From IMG/VR virus record IMGVR_UViG_3300035670_000377, positions 1 through 46,067 of that record: a DNA stretch of 46,067 nucleotides. One strand, 5' to 3'. Under the pieces are notes generated by a model. The model was given only the letters and a program-made list of their open reading frames with translations, did not search any database and was not told where the DNA came from. Below are positions 6,901-15,300 of the stretch, piece by piece. The position numbers were made by a program, and so were the translations under genes. Source of the stretch: a virus. Position 1 is the first letter of the stretch; every line of letters begins with the position of its first letter.

Positions 6901-7845
6901 ATGGAAATCAATTTCGAGCAAATCCAAACAGCGTTGGAGAACGCAGATTTAAGAAAACAAGTATTATTGAATGTTGTTGAAACAGAAGAGGGTAAAGAGT
7001 TATTGAACAATTTCGCAAAGAAACACTTTGACGAAAATATTGGCTCAAAAGTTTCTGAAATTTACAACAATATAGACAATGATATTTTTGAAACACTTGG
7101 AGTAAGAAAGGACCCAAACGTGAAAACTTACGAGTTCCTTAAAACAACTTTGGCTGATTACAAGAAAGTAAAAGAAACTTCTAATACAGACAAAGACCAA
7201 GTTATCAAAGAACTTAATACTAAATTGAAAGAGTTAGAGGGCAAGTCTACTAATTCTGAATTTTGGCATAAAACTCACCAAGAAGCAGTTGCGAAATTTG
7301 AGAACGAGAAAAAATCTTTATTAGAAAGAATTGGATCGTTGGAAAATGAAACAACAGCACAATTGGTAAAGAATGACTTGTCAATGGGGTTGGCAGGTTT
7401 GAAATTTAATCCTAACGTACCTGAAAGCGCTGTTCAGGCTCTAATCACTTCTGCAAAACAAGAAGTCTTGAAGAATGCCAAAATTGTTGATGGAAAAGTG
7501 GTTTACCATACAGACAATGGCACACCTTGGTTAGATGCTGAATACAAACCGATTTCTGCACAAAGTATCTTCGCAGAGAAACTTAAAGATGTTTTAGACA
7601 GACCAACAGGAGGAGGTTCAGCACCAAAGGGAAGTGCAGGAAAAATCGTAACCATTGAGGGGCAAAATGGTTCATCAAAAGTTGTATTAGATGCAACAAA
7701 ATTTGGCACACAAGTAGAGTTCTTTAATCATTTAGATGAAGTTCTTGTAAAAGAGAATGGAATCGTTAAAAACTCTCCTGAATATGCTAAATTGCGTGAT
7801 ACTGCATACGTAGAGTATAAAGTATCTGAAATGAAAAGAGTATAA
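6901..7845 (+). CDS. Scaffold-like head assembly protein
   Basis: 314 residues. The first 190 or so are helical and charged, with a coiled-coil stretch at about 95-160 (repeats of K/E/L), as in phage scaffolding proteins. A Gly-rich linker follows (DRPTGGGSAPKGSAG, about 237-251), then a compact C-terminal domain of about 60 residues. It lies immediately upstream of the major capsid gene, the normal scaffold position. The C-terminal domain would bind the capsid protein. No protease gene is recognised nearby, so maturation may need none or use an unrecognised one. Confidence 0.7.
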   Translation: MEINFEQIQTALENADLRKQVLLNVVETEEGKELLNNFAKKHFDENIGSKVSEIYNNIDNDIFETLGVRKDPNVKTYEFLKTTLADYKKVKETSNTDKDQVIKELNTKLKELEGKSTNSEFWHKTHQEAVAKFENEKKSLLERIGSLENETTAQLVKNDLSMGLAGLKFNPNVPESAVQALITSAKQEVLKNAKIVDGKVVYHTDNGTPWLDAEYKPISAQSIFAEKLKDVLDRPTGGGSAPKGSAGKIVTIEGQNGSSKVVLDATKFGTQVEFFNHLDEVLVKENGIVKNSPEYAKLRDTAYVEYKVSEMKRV

Positions 7846-7864
7846 ACCTTAAAACCTTAAAAAA

Positions 7865-8923
7865 ATGGCAGGTCTTTTAGAAACTTATTTACAGGATATT
7901 CGTATTAAATATCCTAATGCGCTTGACAGAGACGAGTGGAGAATCAAGCGTTACGGATTGTTGAATTCAGCGTTGGAGCAAAATGCTTCCCCTTTCTCAA
8001 TCTTAACACCTGACTTGAAAGAACAAGCAATGACATCACAAGGACGTGTGATTGACATTCCTGTTTTGAAAAAAGGTTCGTTGACTGTTTCTAATGTACG
8101 TTCTTGTACAATTGGAAACTACGAGAATGAATCAGAAATGTTGAACGTGACTTGGTCAACTTTGGTGGTTGATATTTCTATGGTTAAAGCACAATACGCA
8201 AAGAACGAGGTTTCTTACGTAACTGATTTAAGCAAAAAACTTTTATTGGTTAAGGAAGCGTTTTTGGGTCAAATCGAAGATGCAATCAATACAAAGTTAG
8301 ATGCTGAAAAGTCAGCAGTTTTCAATTCAACTTTGGTTGGAACAGGAAACAAATATGCTTTGGTTGGAGATGCAATTCAAGTGCCAAAAGCAGAGCAGAA
8401 TTTATTCTACAATGATGTAGAAGCAATCCAAAACGCTGATGATTTTTACGGAGAAAATTATGTAGTTGCTTCAACTAATATGATGCCTTCTGTAAACCAT
8501 TACATCAACCAAGGTGCAGGTAACAATACTAACTTAAATTACCAATTTGCTGACAAGTCTTTCAGATTTTCAAATGCAGTTGTTAATGGTGCAGGTGTTA
8601 CAGCAACAGGTTACATTATGCCAATTGGAACATTAGGAATGTTGACACGTGTAGACGTAGATGCAATGATGAACCACAAAGCAACTGATGGAACTGAATG
8701 GGGAACAATCGCAGTTGATGGTATTCCATTTGAAGTTGGTTACCGATACAAGTCTGAATGTTCTGACCAATCTTTATTGAATGGTGCAGGATTATCTCAC
8801 TTGAAAGCGACTATGGTTGAGCACTGGCAGTTCTCTGTTGACTTTGCGTTAGTAACTCCATACAATTCAGATGCAGTTAACAACTCTTCTGCAATTAAAA
8901 AAGTTGAGTTCTTAAACGTGTAG
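7865..8923 (+). CDS. Major capsid protein (HK97-fold type)
   Basis: 352 residues, about the size of HK97-fold shell proteins. The N-terminal helix is followed by an E-loop-like section with VIDIPVLKKGSLTV, a central helical region (LVKEAFLGQIEDAINTKLDA), and a beta-rich C-terminal half ending in HWQFSVDFALVTPYNS. The order scaffold-capsid-neck supports the call. The protein builds the icosahedral head. The gene is followed by a very strong terminator hairpin at 8951, consistent with heavy transcription. Confidence 0.8.
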   Translation: MAGLLETYLQDIRIKYPNALDRDEWRIKRYGLLNSALEQNASPFSILTPDLKEQAMTSQGRVIDIPVLKKGSLTVSNVRSCTIGNYENESEMLNVTWSTLVVDISMVKAQYAKNEVSYVTDLSKKLLLVKEAFLGQIEDAINTKLDAEKSAVFNSTLVGTGNKYALVGDAIQVPKAEQNLFYNDVEAIQNADDFYGENYVVASTNMMPSVNHYINQGAGNNTNLNYQFADKSFRFSNAVVNGAGVTATGYIMPIGTLGMLTRVDVDAMMNHKATDGTEWGTIAVDGIPFEVGYRYKSECSDQSLLNGAGLSHLKATMVEHWQFSVDFALVTPYNSDAVNNSSAIKKVEFLNV

Positions 8924-8950
8924 TTTAGAAATGCAAATTTGTACCGAATT

Positions 8951-8979
8951 ATGCCCTACATTTGTGTAGGGCATTTTTT
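8951..8979 (+). terminator. Intrinsic terminator containing a -7 promoter box
   Basis: ATGCCCTACA (8951-8960), loop TTTG, TGTAGGGCAT (8965-8974): a perfect 10-bp stem followed by T's to 8979. The left arm plus loop spells TACATTTG (8957-8964), a match to the TANNTTTG -7 box, so capsid termination and initiation of the next gene may share one site. A TTG lies 15 bases upstream, which is short for the -33 spacing. Confidence 0.85.
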
Positions 8980-8995
8980 ATTTAAAACAATTAGT

Positions 8996-10135
8996 ATGTT
9001 TGATAGTGTAAAATTAATAGATGGAATTAAAAACGTAATTGGATTTAGAAACCATTATGATTTGTCAGAAATTCCTGCACTTGATGTTGACTTAACTACA
9101 AGTGAAAGTGGAGAATTTATTCAGGATAAACACCCTGCATTGAGGTTGGATATTTTGAAATCCATTATACCTGAAAATAGAGATTTTGAAGAGTTCTTAA
9201 CCGAGAAAAGAAATTCTGCAATTATCGAATTGATTGGAGATATTTGCTCTCAAAAGAAGTATGAACAATATGCAAGACAAACAATCGTAAATGAAAACTT
9301 GATTGATAGATATGGTTGGTTGAAAGATACAATCATAAACCAAGGTAGATTTGTCGGTGTGAAATTTCGATTGAAACAAAGCATAGGTTTGAATGCAGTA
9401 ATTAAAAAAATTGGTATTCAGGTAACACAACCACAAACCTTGAAATTGTATGTTTACCATTCGTCTAAAATGGAAGCAGTAACTACAATTGATTTGGTAA
9501 TTGGTCAAGGTGTACAATGGAATTGGAAAGAAGTTGAATTAAAATTGTCGGCTGAAACAAAAGACATTCAAGGTGGAGTTTGGATCGTTGGATATTACCA
9601 AGATGAATTGGTTGGACAAGCAATTACATATTCAGGATTAAATTGGAATACAGGACCTTGTTCAACTTGTGATGGTGGTATATCAGCAGATAAGTTTAGA
9701 AGAGTTACAAAGTATATGTCATTGACACCAATTTATGTTCCTGCAAATTCATTGAATGGAATTGATATGTTCGACCTTGACGATAGTTTTGAAGTGCTGA
9801 CTGAAAATTTTGGATTGAATTTCAATGTATCGGTTGAATGTGATTTGACAGATTTTTTCATCGAACACAGATTTTCATTAAAGAAAGCGTTAGGACTTAA
9901 ACTTTCTCATATCCTATTGAAAGAAATAATGTTCACTTCAAATATCAATTATATTGAAGAGAATTTACGTTCTTTAATCATTCGAGATTTAGAGGGAGAT
10001 AAAGAAACCAATTACGTAAACATAGCAGACCAATTGGCAAATGAAATAAAGGCTGTCAATTTCGACCACAGCAGATTATCAGAAGCGTGTTTACCTTGCA
10101 ATTCCAACAGAGGAGTAAATTATGGTGTAGCATAA
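8996..10135 (+). CDS. Hypothetical virion protein
   Basis: 379 residues from the ATG at 8996 (context TTAGTATG). An upstream in-frame TTG at 8939 lies before the terminator and is rejected. The middle (about 110-220) is beta-rich, like a jelly-roll or carbohydrate-binding module (VKFRLKQSIGLNAV; GVQWNWKEVELKL). It is followed by PCSTCDGG and a helical C-terminal part ending in a small Cys-containing tail (EACLPCNSN). Its place between capsid and neck genes suggests a head fibre, head completion or neck-decoration protein. Confidence 0.6.
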   Translation: MFDSVKLIDGIKNVIGFRNHYDLSEIPALDVDLTTSESGEFIQDKHPALRLDILKSIIPENRDFEEFLTEKRNSAIIELIGDICSQKKYEQYARQTIVNENLIDRYGWLKDTIINQGRFVGVKFRLKQSIGLNAVIKKIGIQVTQPQTLKLYVYHSSKMEAVTTIDLVIGQGVQWNWKEVELKLSAETKDIQGGVWIVGYYQDELVGQAITYSGLNWNTGPCSTCDGGISADKFRRVTKYMSLTPIYVPANSLNGIDMFDLDDSFEVLTENFGLNFNVSVECDLTDFFIEHRFSLKKALGLKLSHILLKEIMFTSNINYIEENLRSLIIRDLEGDKETNYVNIADQLANEIKAVNFDHSRLSEACLPCNSNRGVNYGVA

Positions 10136-10140
10136 ATCAA

Positions 10141-10179
10141 AAAGCCTTACATTTGAAACATAATCGTAAGGCTTTTTTT
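10141..10179 (+). terminator. Intrinsic terminator containing a -7 promoter box
   Basis: AAAGCCTTAC (10141-10150), a 15-base loop, and GTAAGGCTTT (10166-10175), then T's to 10179. TACATTTG lies at 10148-10155 inside the hairpin. The ATG of the next gene (10180) follows the T run directly. Confidence 0.85.
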
Positions 10180-10626
10180 ATGTCCATATTCAAAGATGAA
10201 ATACAATTATTCAGAGATATACAAGATGAAATTCACGATGTGATTATCAGTTGTATTAAGAAATTTGATTTTGTATTATTGGATTATCAAACAAATAAGC
10301 AAATGAATATCAAAGGAGAAACTTCAACAGGTGCTCAAATTGGTGTTTATCGTGAAAGATATAAAAGGTACAGAATATCCAAAGGTTTGCAGGTTGACCA
10401 CGTAGATTTGAGATTGACAGGTAAATTTCAATCCACTCTCGAAATAGTAACAGAAAGCGACCAATTCAAAATTGTTGCTCACGTAGATTATGCTGACAAA
10501 CTTGCAAAACAATTTGGACCCGAAATACTTGGTTTGCAAGAAAAGTACCTATCAGAATTCGTAAATAATTATCTTGTTCCTGAAATCAGGAAAATGATAC
10601 AAAATAAATTAAGAACAAATGGTTAA
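10180..10626 (+). CDS. Tail completion / head-tail joining protein (gp10/virion-morphogenesis-like)
   Basis: 148 residues. The pattern DLRLTGKFQSTLEI, then HVDYADKLAKQFGPEILGL, resembles the LTG-...-S and Y...FG signature of phage virion-morphogenesis or HK97 gp10-type neck proteins. The start ATG at 10180 is the first possible one after the terminator and lies directly against its T run. The gene overlaps the next by 8 bp. The role would be to close the head and join the tail. The family assignment is by motif resemblance and position. Confidence 0.6.
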   Translation: MSIFKDEIQLFRDIQDEIHDVIISCIKKFDFVLLDYQTNKQMNIKGETSTGAQIGVYRERYKRYRISKGLQVDHVDLRLTGKFQSTLEIVTESDQFKIVAHVDYADKLAKQFGPEILGLQEKYLSEFVNNYLVPEIRKMIQNKLRTNG

Positions 10627-11209
10627 GCAATTAAACCCACAAGTGCCAACAGCACAACAGCCGGTTGAAATAGACAAGGCTATTATTGATTTTCAAAATA
10701 AGTTCGCAAGTTCATTGCCTTGGTTGACAAACGTATATGGTCGTGCTTATAGATTTATGAGATTAGAAAACGATAAAAGAATTTATTGTCCTGAAATTTA
10801 CATTGGTATTAAGCAAGGCAAACCACAATACTATCGTGTAACACCTGACAACTTGAAAAAAGGTTCTTGTTTCTTTATTGTAGGCTCGGAAAGAATTATT
10901 GATTTTAATGTTAATGCTTCGAACCTTATGGAATATCCTGTTTCGATTATTTTCCAAGTAAACCTTGAAGATATAAATTCAGTATTGTTACAGACTGAAA
11001 TTTTCACACAGAATTTAATTAAGGAAGTTCGAGATATAATTACCAATCAAATGAATGGTGCTTTTTATGAATTCCAACTTACGAAAATCGAAAGAGAGTT
11101 CAGCGAAATTTACAAAGAGTTTTCACTTGATGAATTAAGAAATTTCAATATGGCACCATTGGATAGTTTTAGAGTTAATGGAACGATAAAATTGTATCAG
11201 GAATGTTGA
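10619..11209 (+). CDS. Putative tail terminator / neck protein
   Basis: 196 residues. It has a beta-rich centre (RIYCPEIYIGIKQG; YPVSIIFQVNLEDIN) and a helix-containing C-terminal third. It sits after the tail-completion gene and before the tail-assembly genes, which is where the tail terminator usually lies. It overlaps the upstream gene by 8 bp. The function is inferred from gene order only. The 11-bp repeat array follows its stop directly. Confidence 0.5.
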   Translation: MVKQLNPQVPTAQQPVEIDKAIIDFQNKFASSLPWLTNVYGRAYRFMRLENDKRIYCPEIYIGIKQGKPQYYRVTPDNLKKGSCFFIVGSERIIDFNVNASNLMEYPVSIIFQVNLEDINSVLLQTEIFTQNLIKEVRDIITNQMNGAFYEFQLTKIEREFSEIYKEFSLDELRNFNMAPLDSFRVNGTIKLYQEC

Positions 11210-11212
11210 TTT

Positions 11213-11327
11213 CATATTGCATACATATTGTACGCATATTGCTTACATAATGCGAACATATTGCTTACAATCGTAGACAAATAAAATAAAAGGAAATAAA
11301 AGAAAATAAAATAAAAGAAAATAAAAT
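11213..11327. repeat. 11-bp-period repeat array plus purine-rich tract (copy A)
   Basis: CATATTG or CATAATG occurs at 11213, 11224, 11235, 11246 and 11257, with CAATCGTAGACAAA at 11268: six units at exactly 11-bp steps. From about 11281 a purine-rich AAATAAAAG-type tract continues to the ATG at 11328. A second copy with the same plan is at 29167. Possible roles are an iteron-type replication origin or a helically phased binding array. Confidence 0.9.
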
Positions 11328-11636
11328 ATGAAAATTGAAATTTTCCTCTTCTGTTTTTTGTTTGGCTATTTATTTATGAATGGCATTATGGTTATTGTAA
11401 AAAAATACAACATCATCAAAAAATTAGAAATGTATTCACTTAACAAATCTTACAAATTCTTGTATGAACTTTCAGGTTGCGAATTTTGTATTGAACACCA
11501 CGTGTCAATTGTTCCTACAATAATTTTGCTTCTAATGAATTATTTCGAATGGTATTTAATATTCATACCTTTTTTGATAGCAAGTTTCTCAAATCTCATA
11601 AAAACACATAAAACAAATGAAAACAATAGAATTTAA
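11328..11636 (+). CDS. Small two-span membrane protein (DUF1360-like?)
   Basis: 102 residues. The first hydrophobic segment is at about 4-23 and the second at about 60-88, with a basic loop between them. The loop carries GCEFCIEHH, a CxxC followed by histidines. This plan (two spans and a CxxC in the loop) recalls phage DUF1360-type membrane proteins that occur near tail genes, though the match is by eye only. It begins right after the purine-rich tract of repeat array A and overlaps the next gene by 20 bp. Confidence 0.6.
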   Translation: MKIEIFLFCFLFGYLFMNGIMVIVKKYNIIKKLEMYSLNKSYKFLYELSGCEFCIEHHVSIVPTIILLLMNYFEWYLIFIPFLIASFSNLIKTHKTNENNRI

Positions 11637-12378
11637 AAAACACAGAATTGAAATATTTTCTTCAATTGAAGATTTACCCATAAAAAGGTATCAGAAATTC
11701 AATAAATTTTTGATGATTGATAATGAAGTAGGTTCGACATTCGAAGATTATGATATTAGAACTCAAAAAGCAATCGAACTTCTTTCTAAAAACCTGAAAG
11801 ATGAAGCAATAATCGAATTAGAAAATAGAAGACTTGCTGTTTTCAATTCGTACAATGAATATAGTCCGGTTGGTTTTGCATTTGCAATCTTGGTAAAGAA
11901 AATTGACGATCAGGAATTTTCAGATTATTCAGATGATGGACTAAATAGAATAATCGAAACACTTGACAAGATTGGATTTAGTTTCAAGGAACTTACTGAA
12001 AACGTTCAGGAGATTAAAAAAAAAATAGATGATGCGAAAAAACTTTATTTTCCAAACGCAGAAAGTAAGAGTTCTGAAATAGAAATGAATGGTCTTGTTC
12101 TCGCAAGAATGAGAGCACAAATTAATTTGATTGAAAACTTTTGTGAGGAGAATGAAAAAGCATTATTCGAAATTGAAAAAGAAATACTTTTGAAAAACGC
12201 TCCGAGAAGTTGGAATGTTTACGTTAAAGGTAATATGGAAATTGAAATGGAAGTAGAATTTGAAAAATACTTAATTGCTGTATCAGAACATACCAACGAA
12301 AGTATTGAATCAATGTCTGTATTTCGTTTCGAAACAATGGTAAATTATTTAAAAGAAAAAAATTCTAAAAATGGCTGA
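11617..12378 (+). CDS. Probable tail assembly chaperone
   Basis: 253 residues, directly upstream of and overlapping the tape-measure gene by 8 bp. This is the position of tail assembly chaperones, which bind the tape measure during tail growth. The protein is mainly helical and acidic. A run of ten A at 12016-12025 encodes three lysines in frame. Slippage back one base there would end the protein after about two more codons, at about 138 residues, so a short and a long form are possible. The sequence itself is not diagnostic. The call rests on position and length. Confidence 0.5.
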   Translation: MKTIEFKKHRIEIFSSIEDLPIKRYQKFNKFLMIDNEVGSTFEDYDIRTQKAIELLSKNLKDEAIIELENRRLAVFNSYNEYSPVGFAFAILVKKIDDQEFSDYSDDGLNRIIETLDKIGFSFKELTENVQEIKKKIDDAKKLYFPNAESKSSEIEMNGLVLARMRAQINLIENFCEENEKALFEIEKEILLKNAPRSWNVYVKGNMEIEMEVEFEKYLIAVSEHTNESIESMSVFRFETMVNYLKEKNSKNG

Positions 12379-15300
12379 AAGTATTATTAAGTACTCGTCT
12401 TTAATTGAAGATGATGGTGGTTTTTTAAAATTAGAAAAAGACCTTGAAAACCTGGGGAAGAATCTTACTGCACAGGTAAACACGTGGAAAAAAAGTCTTT
12501 CAGTTGTAGATGTTACAGATACAGAACGTATTAAACAAATGGAAACTGAAATTATCAAATTGCGTAAAGCATATGACTTACTTGAAAAGCAAAAGCAAAA
12601 AGTAAAAGTTGAAAGAAAAAAAATCAACGAACTTTCAAAGCAAGAATTAATTCTTTTGGAACAAGAACGTAATGCGCAATCCAAAAATAGAGCAGAAGCA
12701 AAAGCAATCGCCACTATCAAAAAAAGTCAGGCAGGAAGTATTGAACAATTAAGGGCAAGGTTGGCACTTGTTACAATTGCTTGGTCAAAACTTTCAGAAG
12801 AAGAGCGTATTAATTCAGAAAGAGGTAAAAGACTTGTTCAATCAAAACTTGATATTACAGAAGAGTTGAAACGTGAAGAAAGAGCGACAGGCGATGCACG
12901 TAGAAATGTTGGTAATTACATTGAAGCAATGAGAGAAGCAATTGCTGAAATGAAAAAAGAAAAGCAATACCTTGTTGAAAAGAATGATGCTTTAAAAGTT
13001 GAGCAAAACAAGTTGAAAGAAAACACAGCAGAATACAAATACTATCAAAAAGAAATTGAAAATACTGAAAAAGATATTCAAAGTCTTAATGATAAACTTG
13101 GCGAAGCAGATGAAAGTCAAAAGAAAGTTGCTCAATCAACTGATAATTCAACAAAGTTTTTAAAACGAATGGCTATTGCTATCGGTGGATTGTCTGTTTT
13201 GCGTACAGGTGCGCAAGTACTTGCTGAATTCGATAAAAATTTAGCCGACCTACAAGCAGTAACAGGTTTGTCAGGAAAAGGATTAGATGATTTAAAAGAT
13301 AAGTCTATTGAATTTTCAAAAAGATTTGGTACAAGTGCAAGTTCAATTCTTGAAGCGTTTAAGTTAGCAGGTTCAGCACGACCTGAATTGTTAAAGAATA
13401 GTTCGGCAATGGCTGACTTAACTGAAAAGGCAATTATACTTTCAAAAGCAAGTGGAGATGATGTACCAACCTCAATTAAAAACTTGACAGGAACTTTATC
13501 TGCATTTGATTTACCTGCAAGTAAGGCTTCGGAAGTTATGGACACACTTGCAAATGCTTCTCAATTAGGTGCACAGGAAATTCCATATTTGACAGAAGCA
13601 TTTACAAAATTTGGTGCAGTTGCTCAAAATGCAGGTGTTAGTGTTGCTGAAAGTGCTTCTGCTGTTGAAATTTTAGGTCAAAAAATTCCTGATGCTTCCA
13701 CAGCAGGAACAAATATGAAAAACATTTTAATCAAATTACAGATAGCGGCCGCAGACCAAGGAAGAAAATTTCAAGGTCTTTCAAAAGAATTATTAATGTT
13801 GAAACCCAAACTTAAAGATGTTACTTTTTTAAGTAAAATGTTTGGTGCTGAAAATATTAATGGTGCTCAAATCTTAATTCAAAACGCTGAACAAGTAGAT
13901 AAACTTTCAAAAAAATATGGAGAGCAAGGAACAGCATTAAAAATGGCTCAAACCAATATGAAAACGCTTGGAGAGTCTTATAATAAAATGGTTTCATCAA
14001 TACAGGCTTATTTTCTTGAAAGTGCAAATGGAGTTAACATAACTCAAAAACTTGCAACTGCATTAGAATTTTTTGGAGATAATATTGATAGTATAATAAA
14101 AGTTGTTGGAACATTGATAACTTCATTTATAACATATCATACAATATTAAAAGGTAAGGTTATATACGAAATGTTTAAAGCAAGTTCAGGTGTAAAGGAT
14201 TTTGCTAAAAACATTATGTCTTTAAATCAAAACACAAAAGATGCAACAGAGGCTCAAAAATCAATGGGGAATGCATTAAAAGGTATAGGTTGGACTGCCT
14301 TAATAAGTGTTGTAATGGAATTAGGTAGGGCAGTTTTGTATATGGCTATGGGTTGGCAACACGCAGAAGATAAAGCAAAAAGATTCGAGCAAACAATTTC
14401 AAAAGCAGAAAAAACTTCTAATAAACTAATTGAAAAGTTAAATAAAAGTGAGAGTAAAAATCTTGCAGAACTTGGAGATTTATTGAATGAAAAGAAAATA
14501 TCCCAAGCAGAATATAATAAGTTAGTTTTAGAAGAAAAAAACAAAACAAAAGAAACGTTAGTAACTTATATTGATAATGTAAAAAAAAGAAAGAAAGGTT
14601 ACCAAGAGCAATTGGATTTACTTTTAAAATTAAATAAGGTAAATAAAAATAGTGCAGAAGAAATGAAAGACTCTTGGAAATTAAATTCAAAATTAACAGG
14701 AGAAGAGTTTCAAAAATTAAACGATGTAGTAGTTGAAATTGGTAGAAAAAATAAAATTGAGGGTGATGCTTCTTGGGTAACAATGTTAACAGGAGAAAAT
14801 GATGCCGCTACATATTCACAAGTTATAGACCAACTACAAGCAAGTATTAGTGCAACAAGTAAGAAATTATACATTTACAATGGTGCATTATATGAACAAA
14901 ATGAAGCGACTAAACGTGCAAAAAGTGATTTGAACGCATTAAATAATGAATTTAATAACAACTCTGATTCATTAGGTAAAAACAATATTGAGTTAAAAGC
15001 AAATAATGTTGACCTTGAATCTCAAAATAAACTACTTGAAGAAAATAAAAATTTATTACTTGAAATAGAACAGATTAGAAGTCAGAGGAAAATCAGCAAT
15101 TTAGATGAAGAAATAAATAATCAGATTGAACAAATAAATAAAAACGCAGAGAATTTTGGTACAATAGACACTTCAAAATTGAATGAATTATTGCAAGAAA
15201 AAATGAAATTGCAGGAAGAGTTTTTATTGAAAGAACACAATACTAAAAAGCAAATGTTGATAGATGAAGAAAAAGCAACTATTGATGTAATGAAAGCAGA

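Noticed and set aside
8939-8995. Upstream TTG start for the 379-aa virion protein
   Set aside because: The extension would be encoded across the 8951 terminator hairpin; the ATG at 8996 follows the usual TTAGTATG context.
10087-10179. Extended start of the tail completion gene
   Set aside because: The extension overlaps the end of the upstream gene and the 10141 terminator; the ATG at 10180 is adjacent to its T run.
11213-11280. CRISPR-like array
   Set aside because: The units are only 11 bp in period with 7-bp cores and no spacers; they fit iterons or phased binding sites, not CRISPR.
13745-13752. GCGGCCGC (NotI site) in a low-GC gene
   Set aside because: It simply encodes alanines within the tape-measure gene; a single occurrence with no other sign of cloning or transfer.
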